This document shows positions 33,661 through 44,843 of a DNA stretch of 64,000 nt, in pieces. Positions within the stretch are counted from its first letter, which is position 1; the number at the start of each line of letters is the position of its first letter. The notes under the pieces are model-generated. The model was not told the origin of the DNA. It searched no databases and saw nothing but the letters and a program-made list of their open reading frames with translations. Origin of the DNA: Lathyrus oleraceus (Eukaryota; Streptophyta; Magnoliopsida; Fabales; Fabaceae); assembly GCF_024323335.1 (NCBI RefSeq), contig NC_066584.1, forward strand, positions 232,777,494 through 232,841,493, written 5' to 3'. The position numbers and the translations under genes were made by a program.

Positions 33661-34308
33661 TTTCAATCTCATTTTGTTCCTTCTGGTAAAAAAAATGGAG
33701 TTATGCCTAAAGGTAAAACTTTTTCAAAACCTAAGGCTAAAGCAAAAACTCAGTTCCATTTCAACCATGCATTCATGTATAGATATCCTGCACAAAAACC
33801 ATTGTTTCTTAAAAACTCTGGGAAGACTAACCTCAAAAGACCTAGAAAGATGTGCATACCTAAGGATAAGATGATACATGTTGTATATATCCTTAGCAAC
33901 GGAGTTGAGATACCAGACATGGTACCTGGACTCTAGATGCTCACAACACATGACGGAAATAATGCATATGTTCCAAAGCCTGGAACTTAAGCCAGGAGGC
34001 GTCATCGATTTCAGAGGTGATCAGAAAGGGAATATCATTGACTCCTGAATAATATGTAACTATTCTCTCCCTTCCATTACTAATGTTCTTTTATTTGAAG
34101 GATTAATGCATTATCTTCTTTCCATAAGTCAATTAAGTGACAATGGTTATGACATTATTTTCAACCAAAAGTCCAGTAAAGTTGTCAGTCAAAAGGATGG
34201 CTCATTTCTTTTCAATGGAAAAAGGAATAACAACATTAATAAGATAAGACTTTATGATTTGAAAAATCAAAATGTAAAATGTCTTATGTGTAAACTGAAG
34301 AGAAATGG
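33661..34308 (+). pseudogene. Second copia protease and pre-integrase region
   Basis: Spacer KTFSKPKAKAKTQFHFNHA, then near 33919-33954 the protease motif reads WYLDSRCSQHMT. The DSG catalytic loop has become DSR, and neighbouring frames change. LMHYLLSISQLSDNGYDII and LFNGKRNNNINKIRLYDL mark the pre-integrase part (34106-34290). Inactive as a protease. Confidence 0.85.
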
Positions 34309-34930
34309 ATGTGGCATAGAAGATTGAGCCATATTAGCACAAGGAGGATTTCTCAGCTAAACAAGATTAATTTAGTCAGAGGCCTTTCAAATCTGAAGTT
34401 TGCTTCAGATGCTCATTGTGAAGCATGTAAGAAAGTCAAGTTTTGTAAAACTTCTTTCAAAGCTAAGAATGTTGTCTCAACCTCCAAACTAATGGAACTT
34501 CTGCATATTGACTTGTTTGGACCAATGAAAACTGCTTCTGTCAATGGTAAGAAGTATGGACTAGTCATTGTTGATAATACAGTAGATGAACATGGGTGAA
34601 ATTTCTCAGACACAAGGATGACTCACATTCTGTGTTTTCTACCTTTTGTTCCCAAGTGCAAAATGAGAAAGATCTCAGAATTGTGAAAGTAAAAAATGAT
34701 CATGGTGGAGAATTTGAAAACAAATATTTTGATTTTTTTATGCAAATGGCATTTCCCATGATTTCTCCTGCCCTAGAACTCCATAATAAAATGGTGTTGT
34801 AAAGAGGAAGAATAAGACTCTGCAAGAGATGGCCATAACCATGATCAACGAGACTAATGTGGCTAAACAATTTTGGGTAGAGGCAGTCAGCATGACATGT
34901 TACATTTAGAACAAGATCTCTATAAGACAT
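34309..34930 (+). pseudogene. Second copia integrase
   Basis: WHRRLSHISTRRISQLNK and CEACKKVKF give an intact-looking HHCC finger. DLFGPMKTASVNGKKYGLVIVD follows, then a frameshift near 34590. KFLRHKDDSHSVFSTFCSQ and DHGGEFENKYFDF follow in another frame, then an ALELHNKMVL* break near the NG-ER motif and further stops to 34930. The DDE core can be traced but is spread over several frames. Confidence 0.87.
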
Positions 34931-35450
34931 ATTATGGGTAAGACTCCATATGAATTGTGGAAGAATCTGAAGCCCAATATTTCATATTTTTATCCTTTTG
35001 GATGTTCTTATTTTTTGTTGAACACTAAGGAGAATTTGAGCAAGTTTGATTCTAAGGCACAAAAGTGCATCATGTTAGGATACTCTGAATGCTCAAAAGA
35101 TTATATAGTATATAACATTAAGATACAAATTGTTGAAGAATCAATCCATGTCATATTCAATGATAAGCTTAACTCTGAAAGGTCAAAGCTAGTTGAGAAA
35201 TTTGCAGATCTGGAGATTATATATTTAAAATCTGAAGGTAAAACTTCATAAGCCAAAGATGCTGGGGGGAAAAGACTCTAAAGCTCCTCAACCAGAAGTT
35301 GTTGAAGCCTAGACTCCTCTAAGGAAGCACAAACAAAGATCTTCACATTCTGAAGAATTGATTTTGGGAGACAAATATGAACATGTTAGAACCAGATCCT
35401 TATTCCAACCTTCTAAAGAGACTCTTTTGGGTTTGGTGTCCTTGATAGAG
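34931..35450 (+). pseudogene. Second copia integrase C-terminus and RT linker, truncated
   Basis: GKTPYELWKNLKPNISYFYPFGC, FDSKAQKCIMLGYSE and YNIKIQIVEESIHVIFNDKL to a stop near 35249, then a shifted frame with EHVRTRSLFQPSKETLLGLVSLIE. The element ends abruptly at 35450, just before the RT domain should begin. Confidence 0.87.
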
Positions 35451-35984
35451 TATGGTCGGGTTATGGATATGTGAAGCTTTTAGCCCTTCCCAATCAGATG
35501 TTCTCTCACCTGTCAATTGTTCCCAGAAACAGAACGCTTCATATTGCCATTCTTCTTCCAAGGGACATGCATAAGCTATACCATTCCCATGTGGAAAATG
35601 CAGCATATCCCCAAGAGTGTCTTGGCTCAATTCGTAATCCCTATTAAACATTCTAAACCTTACTGTTCCAGAAGAGTATTGATCTACCATATGCGTATAG
35701 TAAGTGAAAGAACTTAAAAACTCCAAAGTCAGCTTCTCGTAGATAACGTCATTTAAGGAACAAAAGTGTGTTAAATCTAGTCTATCTAGTATCCATTACA
35801 CACTACTGAGTAATTCTAACCTACGTAGACAAGGTTCGTCGGCATACCTTGTTGGAGTGACTAAACGTTCGTAGAACTTCAAGTACCTTTTTTTTTTTAA
35901 TTTTCCAACTTCACCTTCACTGAAGATGAGGTTTGACAAATCTGCCATTGGCCTTTTCGCTCTAGCTTGGACTCTTGGAGGCAT
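35451..35984 (-). pseudogene. Athila Orf1/env-like protein, N-terminal fragment
   Basis: Starts MPPRVQARAKRPMADLSN at 35984. After a break near 35796 it continues LEFLSSFTYYTHMVDQYSSG, DTLGDMLHFPHGNGIAYACP, FWEQLTGERTSDWEGLKASHIHNPTI and stops at the copia junction. The family follows pol in Athila elements and is often called Orf1 C-terminal or env-like. Its role is unproven. The HNPTI segment overlaps the equivalent HNPAI of the second fragment at 37230-37520, so these are two versions of one protein family rather than two halves of one gene. Confidence 0.75.
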
Positions 35985-36640
35985 GGTGTGTGTGTGAAAA
36001 ATAATTTCAGAATGGGGTTGTAATTGAGTGATGGTGTTTTAAATGGTTGAATGAGAGTGGAAGTTTGAAAGGTTGGAGATGAAGGGTGTGAGTGGGGGGA
36101 GTTAAAGTGAGTTAATATGGAGAATTATTATTTTGAAATTTGAAAGAGTGGGAAAACATGGGGTTGTTCATTAAAAGCCGTGTTTTTGTGTTTCTAAGGT
36201 TTGTGGCAAACACCATAGGGTTGTGGGTAACACCACAAACCCTAAATGTGAAAATTTCGTTTTAGCTATGTTGCGAACACCATGAGGGTTGTGGCGAATG
36301 CCACAAGCTTCAGAAACATGTTTTATGTTTTATGGCTCAGGAAGAAGGCAAATTGACGGTTATTAATTATTTTAAAAGGCTTCTAAATGATAAATTATTG
36401 CTTAATGGAACACATAGCCTTAAAAATAAAATTAATCAATCAATAAAATGCGACGAACCAATAAAATAATACATGCATATAAAATAAAATATCATTAATA
36501 AGATAGGAAATATTCTCTATGTTTTACGTCGATAGCACAACACAATTAAAAATTAACGAAGAAGCATAAAATAACAGCCTTGAGAAAAAATAGGAAATCC
36601 TAAATAGAAATCAGGATATGGTATCCTCCCCCACACTTAA
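35985..36640 (-). other. Noncoding spacer between the two Athila env-like fragments
   Basis: No coding signal. Contains repeated GGTTTGTGGCAAACACCA / GGTTGTGGGTAACACCAC-type pieces at about 36195-36310. Near 36630 the minus strand reads TTAAGTGTGGGGGAGGATACC, a tract resembling the purine-rich TGTGGGGG signature seen after coding regions in Athila-type elements. Confidence 0.55.
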
Positions 36641-37990
36641 GCAAAGTAGTGTCCATAATGCTTCAGTGTCAGGCAGGAATGCGGAAAAAAACTTGTAGAT
36701 TAGCCACTACGATGATTGGTAGGATCGGTGGCAGGGCGCCTAGAATACACCACTTGATGAAGGTGATCAAAATTTTCTTTACCTACATCCATAAAGCCGT
36801 ATAAGTCTTGGCGAATGGTAGTAACATAAGCTCTTATATCAACGACTTCAGTTCGAAGGGTATCTAATGCCATATTATGGTTGTTATGAGAAGTGGCACG
36901 AGCAGCGGAGACACGTGTAGGTGCATCAGAGAGATGAGGACTATGATACTCATAAACATGATGGGTTCTAGGAGGTGAATGTGACTCACCCTGGCCTTCT
37001 AAATCATAATGCCAGTTGTTACAACCGTGTACACTAGTTCGTTAATGTTGAGCAGGGTGAATTGGTGAACTACCTTATTGCTGATTAACAGTTGGAACTC
37101 CATAGGTCAAAGGTTTATTATTAGTCTTCTATTAAAACAAAAGGTTATGTTCATTGGTCGGATGCCTCCTAGAGGGGTTAGACAGGAGAGTGTGGTTCTT
37201 AGGGCTAAGGCTGCAACAATCATGGTGACCTATCCACCAATCAGGATGGGACCATGAGTAACATGGGCAATCTTATCTAGGTTTACAAGCATGAAGGTCG
37301 CAACATTAACTGGCCTGGACTGAAAAATATTGAACATGATGAATAATTCATCTCTAGATACAATGGTACTGCTTTCTGGTTTTCTAAAAATGGTGTAAGC
37401 TAAGATTATATGGAAATAACGAATAGCTGGGTTATGGATTTGGGCGGAGTGCTTAGAATCGGGTTCAGTTCGTGTTTCTCCAAAAATTCTAGTCCAGAAA
37501 TAGTCAAGTTCACAAGTCATAGATGCATTATCTTATGTTTTTATGAAAACGTCGGGTCCATTAGGAAATCCTAACAGATCCGCCATCTAACGATGGTTAA
37601 AATTATAAGAGTGCCCAAAAAGCCTAAATGACACTTGTCCTCTATTGAATCCCCTCCCTTGGTTAGAGTCATAGAGAAAGGAACTTAGGAATTTTGGTAG
37701 GTTGAGAATTTCTTCCTAATAAAGCTTTCCCACCCAAGTTAGTTGAACATAAAATTGATGATATCTCCTATACCTAGGGTAGCCATGGTATGTCCATCAA
37801 GATATTTGGTCAGTGTCATCTCTCTCTAAAAAAGAGTTGCATAATGTTGCCTTTGTGCCACATTTCTAAAAGTAACAACCATATTATCTACGTTCTCCTT
37901 TCCTAAAGTTAGTATGAAGTTAGTAGCCTGAAAGGAGACATGAAAAGAGTCAGTATTGATCAAAACAAGTAAACCGCTTATTGGGAACTT
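36641..37990 (-). pseudogene. Athila Orf1/env-like protein, degenerate
   Basis: The minus strand shows TFRNVAQRQHYATLF (37826-38020 frame), then in shifting frames a LTKYLDGHTMATLG block, RGQVSFRLFGHSYNFNH and, in the open stretch 37520-37230, YFWTRIFGETRTEPDSKHSA, IHNPAIRYFHIILAYTIF and FMLVNLDKIAHV. The C-terminal part to about 36650 is full of stops. Located 3' of pol as expected for the Athila extra ORF. Confidence 0.7.
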
Positions 37991-38067
37991 AGTAATTAGT
38001 AAGCGTGGGTTGCCTCCCACGCAACGCTTTATTTAATGTCGTAAGCTCGACACAGATTAACAAATCA

Positions 38068-39091
38068 TTAAATTGTGGAAAGAGCTGACAGGTCGCTTAG
38101 CTTTAGACTAGTATAATAATCTTTATTGTCAACATAATGATAGTGTTTTAGACGTTGTCCGTTCACGACAAAGGCTTCATTAATTTTACCTTTTATTTCT
38201 ATAGCTCCATTTTGAAACACTTTGGTAACTTCAAAAGGGCCGGACCACCTAGAACGTAATTTTCCTAGAAAAAGTTGTAGTCGAGAGTTAAATAGTAGGA
38301 GTAAATCCCCATCGTTAAACTCTATCCTTGAGATACATCTATCTGCCATTTTTTTGTTCGTTCCTTATAGATTTTGGCATTCTCGTAGGCGTCCAATCTC
38401 GGTTCCTGGAGTTCATGTATTTCTAAGACTCGTTTTTCACCTACGGTTGCATAATCCATGTTTAGGGTCGTAATGGCCCAATAAGTTTTATGCTCTAATT
38501 CAACCGGGATGTGGCAAGACTTACCATATATTAGTTTAAACGGCGTGGTTCCTATGGGGATCTTATAGGTTGTACGTTATGCACATAGAGCTTTGTGAAG
38601 CTTGGAGGACCAATCCTTCCTAGAGGTCGCAACTGTCTTTTCTAATATTTGTTTAATTTCCATATTAGAAATTTCAACCTGACCACTTATTTTGCGGGTG
38701 GTAGGGTGTTGCTATTTGGTGTCTAACTCCATATTTGAGCAATAATTTCCTGAAGAATTTAGAAATGAAGTGGGAGCCTCCATTGCTAATGACGAGTCTC
38801 GATACATCGAATCTGGGAAAGATTTGATTCTTAAAGAGCTTTATCATAACCCGTGAATAATTTGTAGGTGAAATTATTGCTTCAATCCATTTTAACACAT
38901 AGTCTACGACGACGAGTATGTATTTGTTACCGAAAAAGGATGGGAATGGGCCCATGAAGTCAATGCCCTATACGTCAAAAACTTCTACTTCTAAGATACC
39001 TTTCAGAGGTATCTCATCACGTCTAGAGATGTTCCCAATGTGTTGGCACAGGTCGCAATGTATAACCGTGGATTGGACATCTTTCCACAGA
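38068..39091 (-). pseudogene. Athila integrase core and C-terminus
   Basis: From 39091: CDLCQHIGNIS (second half of the zinc finger), MGPFPSFFGNKYILVVVDYVLKWIEA, VISNGGSHFISKFF and TPYHPQN (38955-38674). A damaged stretch follows, and the C-terminal frame 38349-38068 carries FNSRLQLFLGKLRSRWSGPF (the GPF/Y module). The second catalytic Asp, normally in an SDGG motif, is Asn (SNGG), and the segment 38350-38673 has stops. It could not catalyse strand transfer. Confidence 0.88.
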
Positions 39092-39997
39092 TTAGGACAG
39101 AAGAAGCCAGATTGTAAGTTTTTTGCGCAAGTTTTTGAGGTGCTTACATGCCCCCCCATAGGGTGCAGCATGACAATGATGTATGATGTTATCGACTTCC
39201 TCCTCTGGGACGCAGCAACGGAAAATACCATCGACGCCTCTTTTGAAGTGAAGGGGCTCATCCCAGTAGTAGTGTTTCAAGTCGTGGAAGAATTTCTTCT
39301 TCTGCTGGTAAGTTAGCTCTTGATGAAGTACTTCGGCTGCTAGGTAGTTGACAAAGTCAGCGTACCACGACACAATAGTTTTAGTAATTATAACCTCCAC
39401 AACCTCATCAGTTTCTGCATCATTATAGGTTAAAGAGTATTCAGTTATGTTACTTTCGATTTGAGCTACAAGTCGATCATATGGGAAATTATCGTTGATT
39501 GGTTGTTGCTCGATTTTCATATTCTCAAGTCTAGACAGGTGGTTAGCAACAACGTTCTCAGTTCCCTTCTTGTCTTTGATCTCCAAGTCGAATTCTTGCA
39601 AGATAAGAATCCATCTTAAGAGTCTTGGTTTGGCGTCTTTTTTATTCAATAAATACCTGATTGCGGCATGATCAGTGTAGATAATTATTTTAGCTCCTAC
39701 CAGGTAGGAACGAAATTTATCTAACGCGAAAACGACGGCTAGGAGCTCCTTTTCAGTCGTGGTGCAATTCATTTGTGCTTGGTCCAAGGTTCTACTTATG
39801 TAATAGATCGCGTGAAGCTTTTTAACAGTTCTCTGTCCTAATACCGTGCCTACAGCATAATCACTCGCGTCACACATTATCTCAAAAGGTTTGCTCCAAT
39901 CAGGTGGTTGCATGATAGGCGCAGTTATTAGGGCGTTTTTCAATAACTCGAACGCCTCTAGACATTTTTCGTCAAAGACAAATTCCGCGTCTTTCAT
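39092..39997 (-). CDS. Athila RNase H and integrase zinc finger, open frame
   Basis: 301 codons without a stop: [20 protein letters not shown], the RNase H core [56 protein letters not shown], the linker [12 protein letters not shown] and the integrase HHCC start [12 protein letters not shown]. It is separated from RT only by one stop near 40079, in the motif [13 protein letters not shown]. RNase H would remove template RNA during reverse transcription. It is a fragment of one polyprotein, not a free gene. Confidence 0.88.
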   Translation of the reverse strand: MKDAEFVFDEKCLEAFELLKNALITAPIMQPPDWSKPFEIMCDASDYAVGTVLGQRTVKKLHAIYYISRTLDQAQMNCTTTEKELLAVVFALDKFRSYLVGAKIIIYTDHAAIRYLLNKKDAKPRLLRWILILQEFDLEIKDKKGTENVVANHLSRLENMKIEQQPINDNFPYDRLVAQIESNITEYSLTYNDAETDEVVEVIITKTIVSWYADFVNYLAAEVLHQELTYQQKKKFFHDLKHYYWDEPLHFKRGVDGIFRCCVPEEEVDNIIHHCHAAPYGGACKHLKNLRKKLTIWLLLS

Positions 39998-40078
39998 TAA
40001 TAAGTTGGTTAATGGTTTTGTTATTTTATAGAAATCTTTAATAAACCGTCGGTAAAAACCGGCGTGTCCTAAGAAGCT

Positions 40079-41026
40079 TTATATTTCTCTAATAGTTTTC
40101 AGGGGTTGAAGATTTTCTATAACCTCTATTTTTGCTTTGTCGACTTTAATCCCCTTATCGGACACTATGTGTCCAAGTACTATCCCTTGTCTAACCATGA
40201 AATGACATTTTTCCCAATTTAGCACGAGATTAACCTTTACATATCTATCAAGTACCATTTCTAGGTTTTTTAGACAATCTTTGAAACTCTGCCCACAAAT
40301 GGAAAAATCGTCCATAAATACCTCCATGGTGTCGTCTATGTAGTCTGCGAAAATTGTCATCATGCACCTTTGAAATGTTGCAGGAGCATTACAAAGTCTA
40401 AACGGAATTTGTCTATAGGCAAATGTACCACAAGTACATCTGAAAATGGTCTTTTCTTGGTCATCAGGATGGATGGAAATTTGAAAGAATCCTGAGTAAC
40501 CGTCCAGATAGCAAAAATGAGAATGCTTAGCTAATCGTCCCAGCATTTGGTCGATAAAAGGTAAAGGGAAGTGATCTTTGCGAGTGGATTTATTTAATTT
40601 TCTGTAATCAATGCACATCCTCCATCCAATTACTACACATTTAGCTATAGTCTCGCCCTTTTCGTTATTGACAATCGTAACACCACTTTTCTTGGGTACT
40701 ACGTGTATTGGGCTGACCCATTTATTGTTAGATATGGGATATATAATACCTGCCTCTAATAACTTTAAAAATTCTCTTCTTACTACATCACTCATAATCG
40801 GGTTTAGTCGCCTCTGGTGTTCTCTAGAGGTTTTCGAGTCTTCCTCCAGCATAATGTGATGCATGCACATAGAGGGACTAATTCCTTTTAAGTCTGAGAT
40901 GTTATAGCCTAAGGCATTAGGGTATTTCCTTAAGACATGTAATAGTTTTTCAGTTTCTATTTTTCCTAAATCGGCGTTGACTATAATTGGTTGCTCAAGC
41001 TCTGTGTCCAGGAATTCATATCTCAT
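40079..41026 (-). CDS. Athila reverse transcriptase, open frame
   Basis: 315 codons with RT motifs in order: HHIMLEEDSKTSREHQRRLNP, VPKKSGVTIV, GWRMCIDYRKLNKSTRKDHF, PLPFIDQMLGRLA, YRQIPFRLCNAPATFQRCM, the catalytic EVFMDDFSIC (FMDD, usual for Athila) and GIVLGHIVSDKGIKVDKAKIE. The active site looks intact. It lies in the same polyprotein frame as the downstream RNase H, apart from the intervening stop. GLCNAP-like is RLCNAP here. Confidence 0.9.
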   Translation of the reverse strand: MRYEFLDTELEQPIIVNADLGKIETEKLLHVLRKYPNALGYNISDLKGISPSMCMHHIMLEEDSKTSREHQRRLNPIMSDVVRREFLKLLEAGIIYPISNNKWVSPIHVVPKKSGVTIVNNEKGETIAKCVVIGWRMCIDYRKLNKSTRKDHFPLPFIDQMLGRLAKHSHFCYLDGYSGFFQISIHPDDQEKTIFRCTCGTFAYRQIPFRLCNAPATFQRCMMTIFADYIDDTMEVFMDDFSICGQSFKDCLKNLEMVLDRYVKVNLVLNWEKCHFMVRQGIVLGHIVSDKGIKVDKAKIEVIENLQPLKTIREI

Positions 41027-42070
41027 TTTTTCGGTAGTGTTTTAAATTCTATAGAGGGTTTCTTTAGGTATGGCATATGATTTGGAGTTAATGCTAGACA
41101 TTCCCTTAGACTGTCATATTCAGATGGTTCTTTCCATTGGTCATCCTCAAGAATGGGTGGTGCTGGGATTTTTAGGATTTCAGTATCCTCGGATGGTTCC
41201 ATTTTTATTTCTTTTATACACTCATCAATGATGTCCATGAAACAACATGTGTCGTCTATGGCAGGTGCTTTTAGAAATTGCGATAAAATGAATTCAATTT
41301 TCTCCTCTCCCATTTCGAAAGTCACTTTTCCTCGTTTGACATCTATAATGCACCAGCAGTTTCTAGGAAGGGTCTTCCTAAGATAATTGGGATGTTAGAA
41401 TCTTATTTGATGTCCATTATTATGAAATCAGCAGGGATAAAGAATTGACCGACTTGGACGAGAATGTTCTCTAGCATTCATATGGGATAGTTAACAGAAC
41501 GATCTGCTAGTTGGAGAGACATTCTCCTTGGTCTTAACTCTCCCAATTTGAGTCTTCCACAGATGGAAAGGGGCATCAAACTCATACTAGCTCCTAAGTC
41601 GTAGAGGGCTTTGTCTAATACAAATTTCCCTATCACACAGGGTATGGAAAAACTACCAGGATCTTTTAGTTTAGATGGCATGTTATTCTGAATGATAGCA
41701 CTACACTCTGCATTAAGTGTCACCATCTCATCATCCTCAAGTTTCTTCTTGTTAGATAAGATTCTTTTAGGAACTTGGCATATGAGGACATCTGTGTAAT
41801 AACTTTGGTGAAAGGGATGGTAATATGAAGTTGTTTCAAGAGTTCAACGAACTTCCTGAATTGTCCTTCGGTTTTGGACTTATCTAGTCTTTGAGGATAA
41901 GGGATTTGTGGTTTATATGATGGTGGAGACACGTATGGTTTCACCTTCTCAACTACAAATTTGATTTCATCTTTTTCCTCTGGTTTATCAGGTTGGTCAT
42001 TTTTCAGAGCCATCGGCGGAATTTGTGTTTTGGGGTCAACGGGTCTGTCTAACTCCGTCCCACTTCGCAA
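41023..42070 (-). pseudogene. Athila protease region
   Basis: Frame 42070-41720 holds the gag-protease linker (KPYVSPPSYKPQIPYPQRL, FVELLKQLHITIPF). Frame 41726-41478 has the protease core ALYDLGASMSLMPLSICGRL, with the DLGA active site usual for Athila. Stops lie between 41478 and 41325. The post-protease linker follows in 41325-41023. The protease would cut the gag-pol polyprotein. The reading frame is now broken in two places. Confidence 0.85.
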
Positions 42071-42098
42071 TGTGATAGCATTAGCTTGACCTTTCGGG

Positions 42099-43538
42099 TT
42101 AGGTTGAGGTTGACGAAGTTCCAGCTGGAACTGCAGCAGTTGCTTGTTGCTGGGCTACTTGAGAAATTTGAGTTTCCAACATTTTGTTATGAGTAGTCAA
42201 AGCATCTACTTTAGTTGCTAATTGTTTCACTAATTCTGAGGTATGGACGTTTTGGTTCATAAACTCCTTATTTTGTTGCGTTTGAGAAATAACAAAGTTT
42301 ACCATCATTAACTCAAGATTAGATTTTCGAGGCGCTTGAGGTGCACTCTGAGCTGGCTTCTGGTAACCATGAGGTGGTTGATTTGGAGCATACAAGGCGT
42401 TGTTATTCTTATAAAAGAAGTTGGGATGGTTTTTCCAACCCGGATTATAAGTATTAGAGTACGGGTTTCCTTGAGCATAGTTTAACTGGTCAGGTGTGAT
42501 GCATGCTAGTAATTGGCATTCGGAAACATGTGTCCAGGTACTCCACATAAGTCGTAGCTTGGGGCTACGACATCCATGGTGGCCGCAGGAGTTATGGTCA
42601 AACTTTCAATCTTTTGAGTCAGGGCGTCTACCTTAGCATTAATGTGATCTATGCCACTGCCTTCGTACACACCTCCTTTTGGTTGAGGTTTCTCTATAGA
42701 AGTGCGCTCTCCTCCCCATTGGTAGTGATTTTGTGCCATATTTTCAATAAGTTGATAAGCCTCTTCATATGGTTTATGCATTATAGCACCGCCAACTGCA
42801 GTGTCTAGGTTTAATTTGGTGTTATAGGAGAGACCACCATAGAAGATGTGGATAATAAGCCATGGTTCAAGCCCATGATACGGGAAAATCCTTATATCTC
42901 TTTCATGCTTCAAAAAGTGATTCGTCGTCTTTTTGCCTAAATCCGTTGATTTGGCTTCTTAGCATAGCTGTTTTACTATGTGGGAAATATCTAGCTAAGA
43001 AGACCTTATTTAATTCGTCCCATGTAGTTATGGAATTGGACGGTAACGACTGGAGCCAAGCTCTAGCTCTGTCTCTTAAAGAAAAGGGAAAAAGACGTAA
43101 TCGTATTGCTTCAGGATTAACACCATTAGCTTTTACTATATCTGCATATTGCACGAATACTGACAAATGGAGATTCAGGTCGTTTGTAGGGCTACCAAAG
43201 AATTGGTTTTGATGTACAACTTGTAACACTGAAGGTTTTAGCTCGAAATTATTTCGGTCGATGGCAGGGGCATCAATGATGTTGTGTGGTTCGTCCTGAG
43301 ATGGGGCAGCATAGCTTCTCAAAGTATGGTTAGCAGGGGCAGCCATATTTGGTTCAGGTATGTTAGGATCATGAAGGTTGTATTTTAAATGGTATCTTCT
43401 GATTCGGCATCTTATTCTAATGTAACGATCGACTTCGTCTATCAGTTGTTCTAACTCGCTCTCTTGTGAGCGAGTGTTTGCATGGTCGACTACCTTGCAT
43501 GTCCACACGCTACCCTTGACCACATTCCTATATTGCAT
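42099..43538 (-). pseudogene. Athila gag
   Basis: Frame 43538-42903: LEQLIDEVDRYIRIRCRIRR, FELKPSVLQVVHQNQFFG, LHLSVFVQYADIVKANGV, AIRLRLFPFSLRDRARAWL and ITTWDELNKVFLARYFP, all typical Athila gag. A frame change near 42905 leads to 42913-42506 (ETYIFYGGLSYNTKLNLDTAV-like block, zinc-knuckle remnant DLCGVPGHMFPNANY), then 42548-42099 (YAQGNPYSNTYNPGWKNHPNF, MLETQISQVAQQQATA). The C-terminal coiled coil is present. Two frame changes disable it. Confidence 0.9.
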
Positions 43539-43565
43539 GGTCGACTACTGCCATATTTGATTTAG

Positions 43566-43745
43566 AGTTCATTGGTGGTGCCCACATCTCTTGAACCTTT
43601 GCCACTACCATTCCCACCAGGGTATGACCCCAACGTCAAATGTGAATATCATGGTGAATCAATGTGGCACTCTATTGAGAATTATAGGGCACTCAAGGGA
43701 AGAGTTCAAGATTTGATCAATTGCCAAAGCCTAGTATATAAATAA
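43566..43745 (+). pseudogene. Tat-lineage gag zinc-knuckle remnant (host element)
   Basis: Plus-strand open stretch of 59 codons, no start codon, ending in TAA at 43743-43745. It reads PLPLPFPPGYDPNVKCEYHG, then HSIENYRALKGRVQDLIN. This is the CxxH...H zinc motif and following helix of Tat/Ogre gag, as in the Ogre element at 1-13468. It is the only recognised coding part left of the large Tat element and shows that this element is on the plus strand. Everything upstream was lost at the Athila junction. Confidence 0.8.
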
Positions 43746-44838
43746 GACAACTCAAATGTTGAGTGTTGGGTACCGTACTAGAACGGTATGGCATGTTGTT
43801 AAAGAGTGCAACAGATTTTAGAACAAATTGCAAAAGTTTATTAGCGCAAGCCCAAAGACTCTCAAGACAAAATACCCAAATATGAATGGTTTGATCTAGA
43901 AGCCTGGTAAGGAGATGACCCAAGGACCTCTTTAACCACTTAGGATCATGTACCACAAAGAAAACATAATACAAGTGACATATGAGATGTAATTATTTCC
44001 CTACAAGAACACTGAGACAGCGTCTTGGAATTACAATGCCACCACTCACGCAAGTGGAAGTAAAGAAAAACCAGGAGATAAACCGAAAAGGTTGCATTCG
44101 ATGAAAAAGCTAACAGAGAAAACTTTGGGGACCATCATACTGATCTTGATGAGTATGATGACATCACCCTTTGGGTAGGAAAAAGGTTACCCCAACAGTG
44201 AATCAAGCACGAGAGAAGTTCCTCAATATTGGCGATCATTAGGCCATTTCATTATTTTGCATTTTTGCAATCTTTCTTGTTTGTCAAGTGTTATTTGCTT
44301 TAAACATTATTGTTTTTAATGGTAATATTAATGAAATGAGCATGCATGTTTTGTATTCATCCTTTCTTATTCACTCATCTTTTCTCATTTATCGCAAAAA
44401 AAAAAAACAAAAAACAAATAAGTATTTCTCCATTTCATTTCTCTTTATCAAACTGTTATTTTAGCAAAGATTGGAGGGTGAATGATGAAAAATGAAATAT
44501 CCAAAATTGCTAACGATATGCTTTCAAAAAAAACTCTGTTAATGATGTAAGGCATTGTTTCAAATTCCCAAACACTAAAGAGATAAGGAGTTAGTCCCTA
44601 ATCAACCACTTTGAGCCTAGAAGTTGGTGTTTCTTTTGGGACTAAGAACCCTTACACTTAACCAGGGGCAGGGTAAAAGTGTTCAGTTAATCTAGCTATA
44701 CATTCAATTGCAAGAGAAAACATCCCATCTGGGGATCAACCACATACTCTCCTTCACACACATTTGAAGTATCGAAGGGATCATGAAAAATCCAAAATTA
44801 ATGACGGTTGCTCCTTAATAACCAATAACATGGCAGTC
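43746..44838 (+). other. Degraded Tat internal sequence
   Basis: No recognisable protein. A short inverted sequence GTACCGTACTAGAACGGTA lies at 43770-43788. From about 44220 the composition (TTTGCATTTTTGCAATC, poly(A) 44396-44406) looks like the region after pol in Tat elements. It ends at the TSD of the third copia; the sequence on the far side (58398) continues as Tat 3' UTR. Confidence 0.55.
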
Positions 44839-44843
44839 ACAAG
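44839..44843. repeat. Target-site duplication ACAAG of the third copia
   Basis: ACAAG here and at 58393-58397 flanks the element exactly, confirming its ends although the LTRs differ in length. Confidence 0.92.

Larger units (their letters stand above)
25905..35450 (+). mobile_element. Second SIRE-type Ty1/copia element, 3' half deleted
   Basis: The 5' LTR (25905-26299 plus 31115-31951), interrupted by a solo Ogre-family LTR, is followed by a PBS, gag, protease, integrase and the integrase-RT linker on the plus strand. Its proteins resemble those of the minus-strand SIRE-type element. RT, RNase H, ORF3 and the 3' LTR are missing: the sequence stops at SLIE (35450), where minus-strand Athila sequence begins. 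Stops and frameshifts are frequent. Confidence 0.9.
35451..43560 (-). mobile_element. Athila/Cyclops-type Ty3/gypsy element, truncated at both ends
   Basis: Minus-strand order: gag (43538-42099), protease, RT, RNase H, integrase (to 38068), the GGGAGGCAACCCA-type spacer of Athila elements (about 38010-38030), env-like/Orf1-like regions (about 37990-36641 and 35984-35451). No LTR, PBS or TSD is left. The left end is fused to copia at 35450/35451. The right end runs into Tat sequence near 43560. The RT-RNase H-integrase frame is almost intact, so it was degraded mainly by truncation. Confidence 0.88.
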
